The notes: generated by a model from the letters alone, not told the origin. DNA of 33,204 bases from Actinomycetota bacterium (GCA_005888295.1 VAWP01000067.1:1-33204), one strand, 5' to 3'; shown: positions 1 through 9,466, counted from the stretch's first letter. Numbers and translations are program-made.

Positions 1-708
1 CTGAGTGGTGTGCCGCCGCGCGACCGGGAGACCCGGGTGCGCCAGCTCCTGGCCCAGGTCGGCCTCAACCCGGAGCACATCAACCGCTTCCCGCATGAGT
101 TCTCCGGGGGTCAGCGCCAGCGCGTCGGCGTCGCCCGTGCCCTGTCGGTCGATCCCCGGCTCATCGCGCTCGACGAGCCCGTGTCGGCCCTCGACGTCTC
201 GATCCAGGCCCAGGTGATCAACCTGCTCGACGACCTCCAGGACGACCTCGGGTTGTCCTACGTCTTCGTGGCCCACGACCTGAGCGTCGTTCGGCACGTG
301 TCGGACCGCATCGCCGTGATGTACCTCGGAAAGCTGGTCGAGCTCTCGCCGGCCGAGGAGCTGTACTCCCGGCCCGTGCATCCCTACACGGCCGCGCTCT
401 TGTCGGCGATCCCGATCCCGGACCCCGAACGCACCCGGTCCCGGCACCGGCTGTCCGTCTCCGGTGAGCCCCCCAACCCTCTCGACCCGCCGCCCGGGTG
501 CCGGTTCCACACCCGCTGCCCCCGTGCGACCGAGGTGTGCCAGAACACCGAGCCGCCGCTCACCGCCTACGCCGGCGGGCACCTCGCGGCCTGCCATCAT
601 CCGCTCGACGTGACGCCGGTCGAGCTGGCGGGGGCGACCCGGTCACCGCTGAGCCCGCTCACGGCCGGCGACCCACCCCCCGCTCCGACCCCTACGCTGG
701 GAAGATGA
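1..708 (+). CDS. Oligopeptide/dipeptide ABC transporter ATP-binding protein (5' truncated)
   Basis: The reading frame is open from base 1, so the N-terminal part with the Walker A loop lies outside the window. Visible in order are the ABC signature FSGGQRQRV, Walker B LIALDEP, the D-loop SALD, and the switch histidine in VAHD. The C-terminal tail has the Cys-rich segment [11 protein letters not shown] typical of OppF/DppF-type ATPases (oligo_HPY domain). The family hydrolyses ATP on the cytoplasmic face of the membrane to drive peptide or nickel import. Partner permease and binding-protein genes would be expected upstream, outside the window. The substrate cannot be told from this fragment. 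The stop overlaps the start of the next ORF as ATGA, so the two are probably translated together. Confidence 0.93.
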   Translation: MSGVPPRDRETRVRQLLAQVGLNPEHINRFPHEFSGGQRQRVGVARALSVDPRLIALDEPVSALDVSIQAQVINLLDDLQDDLGLSYVFVAHDLSVVRHVSDRIAVMYLGKLVELSPAEELYSRPVHPYTAALLSAIPIPDPERTRSRHRLSVSGEPPNPLDPPPGCRFHTRCPRATEVCQNTEPPLTAYAGGHLAACHHPLDVTPVELAGATRSPLSPLTAGDPPPAPTPTLGR

Positions 709-998
709 CGGCGCGCGAGGTCCAGGCCCAGCTCCTCGCCGAGCTGCAACAGCAACTCACCAACCTGGAGGGCCAGCGCGGCGACACCGCCGTCGTCACG
801 TCAGTCAGCGGGCTGATGCCAGCCGAGCGGGTGCTCCTGCTGGCGCGGGCCTACCGGCACCTCGCCGGCTCGGGCGAAGGCCGCGCCCCCGAGGCCGTCA
901 TGGAGCTCGTCCTCGACGCCATCGGCAAGGAGACGTCCGAGCCGCGCAATGCGGAACAGCTGGCGGCGGCGTTCGACCTGCTCGCCGGGCCGCCCTAG
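705..998 (+). CDS. Small hypothetical protein coupled to the ABC ATPase
   Basis: A 97-aa ORF beginning [11 protein letters not shown]. Its ATG overlaps the ATPase stop codon in the sequence ATGA, a typical translational coupling arrangement, and this decides the start over the longer in-frame ORF from 498. The N-terminal third ([17 protein letters not shown]) looks helical and coiled-coil-like, and the rest is also predicted-helix-rich with no Cys and no membrane segment. I do not recognise the family. It may be a small cytoplasmic accessory to the transporter, or simply the last gene of the same transcript. A palindromic hairpin follows a few bases after its stop, which fits an operon end. 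Confidence 0.65.
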   Translation: MTAREVQAQLLAELQQQLTNLEGQRGDTAVVTSVSGLMPAERVLLLARAYRHLAGSGEGRAPEAVMELVLDAIGKETSEPRNAEQLAAAFDLLAGPP

Positions 999-1002
999 AG
1001 GC

Positions 1003-1023
1003 CCGATCGGACGGCCCGATCGG
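1003..1023 (+). terminator. Possible hairpin terminator after the ABC operon
   Basis: Two copies of the palindrome CCGATCGG are separated by ACGGC and can fold as an 8-bp stem with a 5-nt loop just after the stop at 998. There is no U tract, so a factor-independent terminator is not assured. Confidence 0.4.
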
Positions 1024-1204
1024 CGAGTACCCCGCTCGCGCAGACCCGGGCTGTGCCGGCACAATGGGGTGGATGCCGCTCCGTAGTCACTCGAGCCGGG
1101 CACTGACAGGCGCCCCCGGCGACCCCGTCGAATCCCTGGACCCACCAGGTTGCGACACCGCCGCGCCTGATAGAGACTCGATCGAGCGCACGAGGGGGTA
1201 GTCC

Positions 1205-2308
1205 ATGTCAGTGCGCCGGGTCAGCCCGCGGCTGCGACCCTCCGCCTCCGGGCTCACCATGGCGCTGGTCCTCGGCAGTTGTCTGGGCTCTATGGCCGTG
1301 CTGAGCAGCGTCGGCAACGAAGCAGCAGCGGCGGACCCCGCGCCGCCCTCGTCGACGACCTCGACCACGTCCGCGCCGCCGACCACCACGCCGGCCACCA
1401 CCACACCGCCCAGCACGACCACCACCAGCGCGCCGGCGACGACCACAACGAGCAATCTGCCGCGGACGGCGGCGCCCACCACGACCACGGCGGTACCCCA
1501 GACCACCGGCCTTCCACCGACGAGCACGACGGCGCCGCAGAGCCAGTCGGGGTCAAGCGGCCCGGTCGCCCTGGCGGTGGTGGTGAGCACCGGGGACGGG
1601 CTGGTGGTACAGAGCACCGATGGGACCCAGAGCCCGGCCCAGGTGGGACAGAGCCTGCAACCGGGCGACCAGCTGAGCACGACCGGCACGCCGAGCTCGT
1701 CCTCCGCCGCCCATCCGGCCACCATCCGATGGCTGCAGGGCGGCACGACCGACATCTACGACGCCACGCCCCGGATCTTCGTCCGCGGCCACCGGTCCGT
1801 GCCCCCAATTGCCACCACGATCGTGATCAACGCCGATCCCACACCGACGCTCAAGGTGAGCCAGGGGTTCGCCAGGTTCTGGTTCTCGTCCGGCGAGAAG
1901 GGCTGGTACAGCTTCGTGGCGTCGACCGAGGCCGTCGTCGCCACCGTGAGGGGCACCGACTTCACCATCGGCGACGACGCGTCGACGCGGACGAGCACGG
2001 TCGGAGTGACCCAGGACGCCGTGGAGGTGGCGCCGGTCAACCCATCGCTGCAGCCGTTCCAGCTCTCCGCCGGCAGCCAGGTCCAGGTCACCCCGGATCG
2101 GGTGGGTCCGATCACCCCTTTGGCCGACCAGTCCGCCAACAGCGCCAAGAGGCCATCGGCACGGTCGACCACGACGACGTTGGTGCTGTGGCTGGTCGGC
2201 CTCCTGCTGACCGTCGCCGTGGCCTCGGCGGCCGTCGGCCTGACGAGCCTGTGGCCCGAAAGCGTCGTCAGGCCCCGCCCGTTCCTGCTCTCCCGCCTCG
2301 CCCGGTAG
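1205..2308 (+). CDS. FecR-domain protein, exported, with Thr-rich linker and C-terminal membrane anchor
   Basis: This 367-aa protein starts with a signal-peptide-like segment (basic SVRRVSPRLR, then a hydrophobic stretch ending near AAAA at about residue 40). A low-complexity Thr/Pro/Ser region follows to about residue 115, likely an extended and possibly O-glycosylated stalk. Residues about 120-300 match the FecR-type beta fold, with VRGTDFTI, a VGVTQDAVEVAP-like strand and the closing LSAGSQVQV. A single hydrophobic helix (TLVLWLVGLLLTVAVASAAV) near residue 330 and a basic tail RPRPFLLSRLAR suggest a membrane anchor. FecR domains outside iron signalling occur widely in surface proteins, so a role in iron uptake is not implied. 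The start is supported by GAGGGGG six bases ahead of the ATG. The stop overlaps the next start by one base. Confidence 0.85.
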   Translation: MSVRRVSPRLRPSASGLTMALVLGSCLGSMAVLSSVGNEAAAADPAPPSSTTSTTSAPPTTTPATTTPPSTTTTSAPATTTTSNLPRTAAPTTTTAVPQTTGLPPTSTTAPQSQSGSSGPVALAVVVSTGDGLVVQSTDGTQSPAQVGQSLQPGDQLSTTGTPSSSSAAHPATIRWLQGGTTDIYDATPRIFVRGHRSVPPIATTIVINADPTPTLKVSQGFARFWFSSGEKGWYSFVASTEAVVATVRGTDFTIGDDASTRTSTVGVTQDAVEVAPVNPSLQPFQLSAGSQVQVTPDRVGPITPLADQSANSAKRPSARSTTTTLVLWLVGLLLTVAVASAAVGLTSLWPESVVRPRPFLLSRLAR

Positions 2309-2661
2309 TGACGCCCGACCTGTCCTTCGCCCACGCCGGACCGCCGGGGGCGACGGGATGGGTCACGCTCCCGTCGGGCCCGTCGGGGGAGGTGACCGAG
2401 CCCGTGCCGGAGACGCGGTCCCCATCGGCGAGCGGGTCGGACGGGCAGTCGGCGTGGGAGCCGACCCACCGGGTGCCCCCGGAGGGCATGAAGGCGAGGG
2501 CCATCCCGGTCGCCGCCGCAGGCGACGTGGCCAGCCTCGACCCCGACCTGGCGGTGCGCGTGGTCGAGCACCGAGGTGACTGGGCCAACGTGCTGTCGGC
2601 CGACGGGTGGTCGGGATGGGTGGATGCCCGCAAGCTGCGAGAAGGGCCCGACTCGAGCTGA
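2308..2661 (+). CDS. Small SH3-like domain protein coupled to the FecR protein
   Basis: A GTG start shares its first base with the TAG stop of the FecR gene (TAGTG), so the pair is probably translationally coupled. The 117-aa product has a Gly/Pro/Ser-rich N-terminal half. The C-terminal half (KARAIPVAAAGDVASLDPDL, then WANVLSADGWSGWVDARKL) resembles a bacterial SH3-type beta barrel, where the W-x-V and GW-V pattern is common. No signal peptide is visible, so it may stay in the cytoplasm unless the start is misplaced. It could sense or bind the partner protein. The longer ORF entry from 1279 is a shadow of the FecR gene. Confidence 0.65.
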   Translation: MTPDLSFAHAGPPGATGWVTLPSGPSGEVTEPVPETRSPSASGSDGQSAWEPTHRVPPEGMKARAIPVAAAGDVASLDPDLAVRVVEHRGDWANVLSADGWSGWVDARKLREGPDSS

Positions 2662-2672
2662 GCCGACCTCGC

Positions 2673-3836
2673 CTATCCCTGGCCCGGTAGCTGCGGGCCC
2701 ATGAGGTCGGCGAAATTGTCGCAGTAGAAGCGCTGCTTGGCCTGCTCGGAGACGCCGGCGAGTGACGCCTCGAAACGCCCCAGTGGATTGCGTCCGCCCT
2801 CGACGTGCGGGTAGTCCGACGAGAACAGGCAGACATCGTCACCGGCGTTGTCGATGATCCACCCGGCGTCCTCGTGTGGGTACGGCGTCACCCGCACCTG
2901 CCGCCGGACGAACTCGCTGGGCTTGAGGGACAGGCGCTGCAGCCGCTCCTCGTTGCGCACGAAGGCGGTGGCGGCCGAGTCCATCGACCGCATCCAGCCC
3001 GGCACCCAGGACGCGCCCTGCTCGATCACACCCACCTTGAGCTCCGGGAACCGGTCCAGCACGCCGTCGATGATCATGGTGGCGAGCGTCTGCATGGGCG
3101 GATAGGGGATGGCCATGTAGTCGACGGAGCGGAAGTTGCCGTCACCGCCGTGGAAGTCGGGCACCGGCGGCAGCCCGTTCTCGAAGTAGCTGGGATCGAG
3201 CAGCCGTCCACCCCCGCCGACGTGGAACACGATCGGCACCTGCGCCTCCTGGGCCTGGGCCCAGACGGGGTCGAGGGCGACGTGGCTCGGGCTGTGGCCA
3301 GGTGGGCAGGCCGAGGGGATCATGAGCGACTTGCAGCCCAATCCGATGGCCTCGGCCGCGGTGGCCCTCGCCTGCTCGAAGTCGACCAGAGGCACGTACC
3401 CCACGGCCAGCAGCCGGCGGTCGACCGAGCAGAAGTCGACCATGGCCCGGTTGTGCGCACGGGCCAGGCCGTAGGCGTACTCGACGTCGTCGCCGTGCTC
3501 GACGCGCACCAGCTCCTTGTTGGTGAAGGTGTTGAACACCAGCTGACTGGCGAAGCCGAGCAGGTCGAGTGCCCGGGAACGGTCCTCGGCGATGAGCGAC
3601 CCGGTGGCCCGCCAGTTCTTGCGCAGCCAGACCTGCTGGCCCTCCTCGGCGCGGTAGGCCGGGTCGGCGTGCAGCCCCTGGTGCCGATCCAGCTCCTCGC
3701 GCTCGGACCGATTGAGGTCGTAGGCCGGCCGCAGTCGGGCCCGGAGGCCGGGGTCGGCATATGGCACGTACCAGTCGGGCGTCTCCATCACGTGGGAGTC
3801 GGCGTCGTGGACCACCGGGAGCGGGAGCGCGGTCAT
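2673..3836 (-). CDS. Amidohydrolase family protein (amidohydrolase 2 type)
   Basis: The 387-aa protein begins with the metal-binding start HDADSHVMETPDW, a D-x-D/H-x-H variant common in amidohydrolase-2 (decarboxylase-like) TIM-barrel enzymes. Further barrel elements are PIVFHVGGGG with a likely metal-ligand His, KVGVIEQGASWVPGWM, and near the C-terminus LFSSDYPHVEGG, whose Asp fits the catalytic metal ligand of the family. Members hydrolyse or decarboxylate cyclic or aromatic acids in the cytoplasm. The actual substrate is not visible. The length is normal for actinobacterial members of the group. Upstream on the same strand lies a GC-rich hairpin repeat array separating it from ccdA. The ribosome binding site is weak, but the ATG sits exactly ahead of the family N-terminus. 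Confidence 0.88.
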   Translation of the reverse strand: MTALPLPVVHDADSHVMETPDWYVPYADPGLRARLRPAYDLNRSEREELDRHQGLHADPAYRAEEGQQVWLRKNWRATGSLIAEDRSRALDLLGFASQLVFNTFTNKELVRVEHGDDVEYAYGLARAHNRAMVDFCSVDRRLLAVGYVPLVDFEQARATAAEAIGLGCKSLMIPSACPPGHSPSHVALDPVWAQAQEAQVPIVFHVGGGGRLLDPSYFENGLPPVPDFHGGDGNFRSVDYMAIPYPPMQTLATMIIDGVLDRFPELKVGVIEQGASWVPGWMRSMDSAATAFVRNEERLQRLSLKPSEFVRRQVRVTPYPHEDAGWIIDNAGDDVCLFSSDYPHVEGGRNPLGRFEASLAGVSEQAKQRFYCDNFADLMGPQLPGQG

Positions 3837-3861
3837 GTCGTCACACTACGTCCGTTTTACA

Positions 3862-3932
3862 CCGGCCTCCCGGGCCTGCTGTGCTCCCTTCGAGCCGGCC
3901 TCCCGGGCCGGCTGTGCGCCCCTCGAGCCGGC
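3862..3932. repeat. Hairpin repeat cluster A (2 units plus a partial third)
   Basis: Two tandem units with a 33-nt period, each with the core GCCGGCC-TCCCG-GGCCGGC or a variant, followed by a partial third GAGCCGGC. The second unit folds as a perfect stem AGCCGGCC/GGCCGGCT around the loop TCCCG. The first has an imperfect right arm (GGCCTGCT). The linker is TGTGCTCCCTTCGA or TGTGCGCCCCTCGA. The array lies between the ccdA stop and the amidohydrolase start, both on the minus strand. Confidence 0.85.
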
Positions 3933-3939
3933 ACGGTGC

Positions 3940-4746
3940 TCACCCGAGGGAGACGAGGCGGCCCAGCCCGACAGCCTCGAGCGCCGACTGGAGCTGCGTG
4001 GTCACCCAGGTGAGCCGGTCGAGAGCGAGCAGGACCCCGAAGCCGGCCAGGACCACCGCTGACGAGAACGTGAGAACGGTGAAGTGCCGCCTGACCCAGT
4101 CGAAGGCACCAGCGAGCCGGCCCAACGCCAGCCCGGTGGCGAGGAACGGCACGCCGAGGCCGAGGGAGTAGCAGGCCAACAAGGCAGCGCCTTGGAGGGC
4201 CCGTCCCTGGGTCGCGGCGATGGCCAGCACCGAGGCCAGGATGGGACCGATGCACGGGGTCCACCCGAAGCCGAACGCGGCACCGGCCACCGGGGCGGCG
4301 AAGGGCCCGAACCGCGACGGGCTGGGGTGGAAGCGGGCCTCGGCGTACATCCACCAGGCCCGCAGCCGGGCCGGACGACCGGCTCGGGAGCTCAGCACGA
4401 GCGAGCCCACCAGGAAGGCCGCCATGACCAGTACGGCGACGCCCGAGAGCCGGGTGAGCAGGACGTGGTTGCGGAACAGGACCTGGCCGACTGCCGTCGC
4501 CGACAGCCCGAGCAGGATGAAGACGGCCGAGAAGCCGGCCACGAACAGGGTCGTGTCGCGGGTGATGCGGCCGAGATGGTGGCGGGGGCCGGAGCGCACC
4601 TCGGCGACATCGAGGCCGGTGACGACCGACAGGTAGGCGGGAACGATCGGCAGCACGCACGGGGACGCGAACGAGACGAGGCCACCGCCGAACGCAGCCA
4701 GGTAGCTCACACCTTCGACGCTCTGGGACATGGTCGGAACCGGCAT
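3940..4746 (-). CDS. ccdA: CcdA-type cytochrome c biogenesis / thiol-disulfide transmembrane protein
   Basis: A 268-aa polytopic membrane protein with about six hydrophobic segments. It has the two characteristic cysteines of the DsbD/CcdA transmembrane domain, in ASPCVLP (Cys30) and GWTPCIGP (Cys165). This family moves electrons from cytoplasmic thioredoxin across the membrane to extracellular thiol proteins, including those of cytochrome c maturation. The length is close to the usual compact CcdA. The ATG at 4746 is chosen because GCAGGG lies about six bases upstream. The internal ATG at 4731 has no comparable site. No cytochrome c maturation partner (ResB, ResC) is seen nearby. A hairpin repeat array starts just past the stop. 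Confidence 0.9.
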   Translation of the reverse strand: MPVPTMSQSVEGVSYLAAFGGGLVSFASPCVLPIVPAYLSVVTGLDVAEVRSGPRHHLGRITRDTTLFVAGFSAVFILLGLSATAVGQVLFRNHVLLTRLSGVAVLVMAAFLVGSLVLSSRAGRPARLRAWWMYAEARFHPSPSRFGPFAAPVAGAAFGFGWTPCIGPILASVLAIAATQGRALQGAALLACYSLGLGVPFLATGLALGRLAGAFDWVRRHFTVLTFSSAVVLAGFGVLLALDRLTWVTTQLQSALEAVGLGRLVSLG

Positions 4747-4801
4747 GCTAGCCCTGCGACCTGCCCAGACGCGAATCGAGCCGGGTCGGGCAGACCCTCG
4801 G

Positions 4802-5632
4802 TCAGCAATCGAGGTCGAGTCGCCCGGGGTGGCTGTACACGTTGGCCCGCTGGCCGCGGATGAAGCCCACCACGGTCATGCCGAGGTCGCGCGCCGTCGT
4901 CACCGCCAGGCTCGAGGGAGCCGACACGGCAGCGAGGATGGGGATACCCGCCAGGGCGGCCTTCTGCACGATCTCGAAGCTCACCCGGCCCGAGACCACC
5001 AGCACCCGGTCGTCCCGCGGTAGAGCTCCGTCGAGCAGGCCCCGGCCCACCAGCTTGCCCACCGCGTTGTGACGGCCGACATCCTCGCGCACGGTCAGCA
5101 GGTTGCCTTCGGGGTCCGACAGCCCGGCGGCGTGGAGACCTCCGGTCTGCTCGAACAGCCGCTGGCAGCTGCGCAGGGCGTCCGGCAGGGTGAGGACCGT
5201 CGACATGGCCACGCGTGGGCCCGGTCCCAGGACGTCGCACCGGCGCCGGAGGTGCTCGAGGGTCGCCGTACCGCAGATGCCGCAAGCCGCCGTCACCGAG
5301 AACGTCCGCTGGACGCCCTCCAGCGCCGCCGGTCGGGCGAGACGCACCGTGACGATGTTGTAGCGCTGCGCCTCGCCCGGCGGCACGTCGCAGTAGCGCA
5401 CGGACGCCACGTCCACGTCGGACGTGACGACACCCTCCGAGCGCAGGAAGCCCACGGCCAGCTCGAAGTCGTGCCCTGGTGTACGCATGGTGACGCTCAC
5501 CGCCGTGGGCTCGTCGCCGGGACCGCCGACGCGGATCTCCATGGGCTCCTCGGCGGCGAGGCGGTCGGGAAGCTCGAGGCGGCGATCGCCGCGCACGGCG
5601 ACCACGTTCGTCGGCGTCACCAGCCGGCTCAT
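4802..5632 (-). CDS. fdhD: Formate dehydrogenase accessory sulfurtransferase FdhD
   Basis: The product (276 aa) carries the FdhD hallmark AACGICG with Cys117 and Cys120. It also has the conserved segments TPGHDFELAVGFL, QTGGLHAAGL, REDVGRHNAVGKLVG and RVSFEIVQKA. FdhD passes sulfur from a cysteine desulfurase to the molybdenum bis-MGD cofactor of formate dehydrogenase in the cytoplasm. The ORF track extends upstream to 5734, but that extension is Arg/Gly-rich and unlike the family. The ATG at 5632 gives the normal family N-terminus. No formate dehydrogenase or molybdenum cofactor gene is in the window, so the client enzyme is encoded elsewhere. Confidence 0.92.
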   Translation of the reverse strand: MSRLVTPTNVVAVRGDRRLELPDRLAAEEPMEIRVGGPGDEPTAVSVTMRTPGHDFELAVGFLRSEGVVTSDVDVASVRYCDVPPGEAQRYNIVTVRLARPAALEGVQRTFSVTAACGICGTATLEHLRRRCDVLGPGPRVAMSTVLTLPDALRSCQRLFEQTGGLHAAGLSDPEGNLLTVREDVGRHNAVGKLVGRGLLDGALPRDDRVLVVSGRVSFEIVQKAALAGIPILAAVSAPSSLAVTTARDLGMTVVGFIRGQRANVYSHPGRLDLDC

Positions 5633-5708
5633 CCCCTCACCAGCCTCAGCCGGGCCGGACCGGCGGGTGTGTCCAGGTCGGCGAAGGCGCTGCCCCGCAT
5701 GGGAGTCC

Positions 5709-8580
5709 TTATTCCCCTCGCCTGGTCGCATCATCGGCTACGTCGAGGAAGCGCTCGATCAGCTGGGCCAGGTGCACGGCCCGCCGGCCCGTGCCGTGCT
5801 CGATCTGGGTGCGGCAGCTGAAACCGTCGGCCACCACGATCGTGGCCGGATCGGCGCGCCGTACGGCCGGGAAGAGCGCCCGCTCGCCGATCGCCATCGA
5901 CAGCTCGTACTTGTCGGTCTCGAAGCCCCACGACCCGGCCAGGCCGCAGCACCCGGTGTCCGGCGTCTCCCAATCGACGTGCAGCCTGTCCAGCAGCGCC
6001 TCGTCGGCGTCCAACCCCATCACGGAGCGCTGGTGGCAGTGCCCCTGCACGAGGACCTGGGCGTCACCGGCGGGGAGCTCCCAATCGGGCGCGTGGGTCT
6101 GGAGGAGCTCACCGAGCGTGTGGGTCTGGGCGGCGAGGCGCGCCGCGTCGGGGTCGTCGGCGGTCAGCTCACCCAGCTCGTCCCGGAGCGACGCGCAGCA
6201 ACTGGGCTCGGCGACCACGACCGGCATGCCCGCCCGGACCATCGGTCGCAGCGCGTCGAGCATCCCGGCGTGCATGCGGCGTGCAGCGGTCAGCATGCCG
6301 TAGTCGAACAGCGGTCGTCCGCAACACACCACTGTCGGCGGAACGAGGACCTCGAAGTCGGCGGCTTCGAGGACGGTGACCACGGCGCGGTCGACTTCGG
6401 GATGGAAGTAGTTGCTGAAGGTGTCGGGAAGGAGCACCACCGGCCGTCGGCCCGGCTTCCAAGCCGGCCTCGGGCGGCGGGCGAACCAGTGACGGAAGCT
6501 CTCGGCGGCGAAGGTGGGCACGGCCCGCTGCGGAGCGACCCCGGCCATTCGCTTGACGGCGTCGGCCGTACCAGTCGTACGCATCGCCAGGTTGACGAAC
6601 CGCGGCGCGGCGGACGCGAGCCGGGCGCCGTACATGATCAGCCCCATGGCGTAGGCCGGTCGGGGCCGTACCCGTCGCTCGTAGTAGTGGGACAGGAACT
6701 CCGACTTGTAGGTGGCCATGTCGACGCCCACCGGGCATTCGCTCTTGCAGCCTTTGCAGGACAGGCAGAGGTCCAAGGCGTCGAACACCTCACGCGACCG
6801 CCAACCGTCGGTGATCACGTCTCCCTGGAGCATCTCGAACAGGAGGCGGGCCCGGCCGCGGGTGGAGTGCTCCTCATCGCGGGTCACCATGTAGCTGGGG
6901 CACATGAGCCCGCCTTCCTCGCGCCGGCACTTGCCGACGCCCTCGCAGCGGAGCAGGGCCCGATCGAGGCGCCCGCCGTCAGGAGCAAGGCGAAAGTTGG
7001 TCGCAGGGGCCCAGCGGGGCCAGCCGGCACCCAGCCTGAGATTGTCGGTCGGGCCGAGCACCCGTCCGGGGTCGACGATCTTTCCAGGGTTCATGCGCCC
7101 GTCGGGATCCCAGATGGCCTTGAACTGGCGGAACGCCTCGACCAGTTCGGGACCGAACATCCTGGTGAGCAGTGCACCTCTCTGCTGGCCGTCTCCGTGC
7201 TCGCCCGACAGCGAGCCACCATGGCTCACGACGAGGTCGGCCGCATGATCGAGGAAGGAGCGGTATCGGTCGACACCGTGCGAGGACACGAGGTCGAAGG
7301 TGATCCGGGCGTGGACACATCCCTGGCCGAAGTGGCCGTAGATGGCGACGTCGTAGCCGTGGTCCTGACAGAGGCCCGACGCGCTCCGGCGGGACCGCCG
7401 AGTCCTCCCAGCCCGGCCAGAAGTCGCCACCGGGGAGACGGGCGATGGCGCCCACGGCGGCTTCCCGGACGGCCCAGATCCGGGACCGGGCGCGCTGGTC
7501 CTCGAAGACCCTGGCCCGCGGTGGACCCTCGAGGGACGCCACCAGGGACCGGGCCCGCGCGCCAGCCTCGTCGGCGCTGTCGGCACCCATCTCGACGACG
7601 AGGAACGCGCTGCCCTGAGGCAGCATCGCCAGCGCCTCGCCTCGGCCGCCCGTCCGGCGCAGCGGCCCGAAGAGCGCACCGTCCATGCCCTCGAGGGCGA
7701 TTGGACCGTGATCGATGATCTCCAGCACGTGATCCGCCGCCTCGCACAGGTCCCGGTACCCGACGACGACCACGGCCCGGTGTGGGGGACTGGCGATCAG
7801 CCGCACCACGGCCTCGAGGACCGTCACGCAGGTCCCCTCGGTGCCCACCAGGGCCCGGCCCACGTTGAAGCCGTTCTCGGGGAGAAGCTCGTCGAGGTTG
7901 TAGCCCGAGACCCGACGGGGAATCTGCGGGAAGCCACGCCGCACCTGATCGGCATATCGGTCGCGGAGATCCCGCAGGGCACGGTAGATCTCGCCCCGCC
8001 GGCCCCCGGCCGTGATGATCGCCTCGAGCGCCGCCGGTGCCGTCGCACCGACCGTGAGGCGCGTGCCGTCGTAGAGGAGAACGTCCAGGCTCTCGACGTT
8101 GTCCGACGTACGGCCGCCGATGACCGAGTGCACGCCGCAAGAGTTGTTGCCGATCATCCCGCCGAGGGTGCAGCGATCGTGGGTGGCCGGGTCGGGGCCG
8201 AAGGTCAGGCCGTGCCCGCCAGCCCGGTGCTGCAAGGCGTCGAGCACGGCTCCCGGCTGCACCCTGGCCGTCCGCCGTGCCGGGTCGAGCTCGACGACCC
8301 CGTTGAGGTACTTCGAGGTGTCGATGATCACGCCCGCGCCCGTGGCCTGGCCGGCGAGGCTGGTGCCGCCGCCGCGCATGGTGATGGCGGCGCCGTGCCG
8401 GCGGCATCCGTCGACGGCAGCGACGATGTCCCTGGTGTCCCGGGGGAGGACCACTCCGGCCGGGACCTGGCGGAAGTTCGAGGCGTCCGTCGACCACGCC
8501 GCCCGGGTCCCGCTGTCGAAGCGAACCTCGCCGCTGACCGCTCCTCGCAACGTCGCCTCGAGCGCGCCCGTGTCGGTCAC
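5709..8580 (-). pseudogene. FAD-binding and Fe-S-binding oxidoreductase (D-lactate dehydrogenase/YdiJ-like), frame broken
   Basis: Two overlapping frames together encode one protein of about 950 residues. The N-terminal part (from the GTG at 8580) has the FAD-PCMH motifs MRGGGTSLAGQATG and GGMIGNNSCGVHS and runs to WEDSAVPPERVG. The rest, in another frame, resumes at LCQDHGYDVAIYGHFGQGC. It continues through two 4Fe-4S motifs (CEGVGKCRREEGGLMCP; CLSCKGCKSECP) and CCG-type segments (VVCCGRP, EPSCCAS, TGCCGLAGSWG). The family oxidises D-2-hydroxyacids such as D-lactate and passes electrons to the respiratory chain. Near 7375-7385 the frame changes, and about eight residues normally joining PPERxG to the helix before GYD seem missing, so a loss of 3k-1 bases is inferred. 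Both halves keep good coding character, so an assembly error is as likely as a recent mutation. The last bases run close to fdhD. Confidence 0.85.
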
Positions 8581-8590
8581 TCCATGAGGT

Positions 8591-9364
8591 CTAGCTCACC
8601 CGGACTTCGTCGGCCGACGGAACCCGGGTGGGGCGCAGTCCGGCACCCCGGCCCGTCGTCGCCAGGACCGTGGCGTCTCGCACTGCGCAACAGCGCTCGT
8701 CGTTGTTGAAGAAGGCGAAGGTGTCGGCGTCGGACCCCCAGACCTCGGCGAGCCGGCGGGCCCAGCTGGACAGCGCGGTACGCCCATAGCACGGCCGAGG
8801 AGTGGCCCGCCCCTCGTGGAAGCGGACATAGGCCCAGTCGGCCGTGCGCCACAGCGGCGTGCGCAGCCGGGGCCCGTCGGCCAGGCAGAGAGCAGCACCG
8901 TGGTCGGCGAGCAAACCAGCGGTCTCTTCGGTGAACCACGACTCGTGGCGCAGCTCGACGGCGACCCGCACGTCGGACGGAAAGCAGCTCAAGGTGGCGT
9001 CGAGGGCCCCGGTATCGGCCCGCAGCGTCGGCGGCAGCTGGAGCAGCACGGGGCCGAGCTTGGCGCCCAGGTGACGAGCCCGCGAAAGGAACAGCTGCAC
9101 CGGCTCGGCCGGCTGGTGAAGCCGACGGACGTGGGTCAGGTAGCGGCTCATCTTCACCGCCACCACGAAGTCGTCCGGGGTGCGTCGGGCCCAGTCGGCG
9201 AAGGTCCGGGCCTCCGGGAGACGGTAGAAGGCGTTGTTGACCTCCACCGTCTGGAAGCGGGCGGCGTAGTGCTCCAGCCAGCGGGCCTGGGCCACTCCGG
9301 ACGGGTAGAAGGTCTCCCGCCACGACCGGTACTGCCATCCCGAGGTCCCGATCAGCAGTGGCAT
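8591..9364 (-). CDS. DUF72 domain-containing protein
   Basis: This 257-aa protein matches the DUF72 (YecE-like) TIM-barrel family. The N-terminus reads LLIGTSGWQYRSWRETFYP, followed by QTVEVNNAFYRLP, then FVVAVKMSRYLTH, LGPVLLQLPP, VAVELRHESWF and a late YVRFHEG. The family length is about 240-290 residues. Its biochemical role is not established, although nucleic-acid or sugar chemistry has been proposed on structural grounds. It lies ten bases upstream of the broken FAD/Fe-S dehydrogenase on the same strand and is probably cotranscribed with it. The ribosome binding site is weak, but no other start fits the family N-terminus. The large ORF covering this region in another minus frame is a shadow. 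Confidence 0.9.
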   Translation of the reverse strand: MPLLIGTSGWQYRSWRETFYPSGVAQARWLEHYAARFQTVEVNNAFYRLPEARTFADWARRTPDDFVVAVKMSRYLTHVRRLHQPAEPVQLFLSRARHLGAKLGPVLLQLPPTLRADTGALDATLSCFPSDVRVAVELRHESWFTEETAGLLADHGAALCLADGPRLRTPLWRTADWAYVRFHEGRATPRPCYGRTALSSWARRLAEVWGSDADTFAFFNNDERCCAVRDATVLATTGRGAGLRPTRVPSADEVRVS

Positions 9365-9466
9365 GTCGATGTCGCTGCGGGCGGCCGGTCCCGATCGGCG
9401 CCGGCGAGGGTACGCGTCCGGGCGCCCCCGGTCCGCGCTGTCGCCGGAGCGGCCTCCAGCGCGTCT

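Noticed and set aside
5424-7718. A 764-aa plus-strand ORF
   Set aside because: It runs antisense to fdhD and the FAD/Fe-S dehydrogenase, both of which show clear family motifs on the minus strand.
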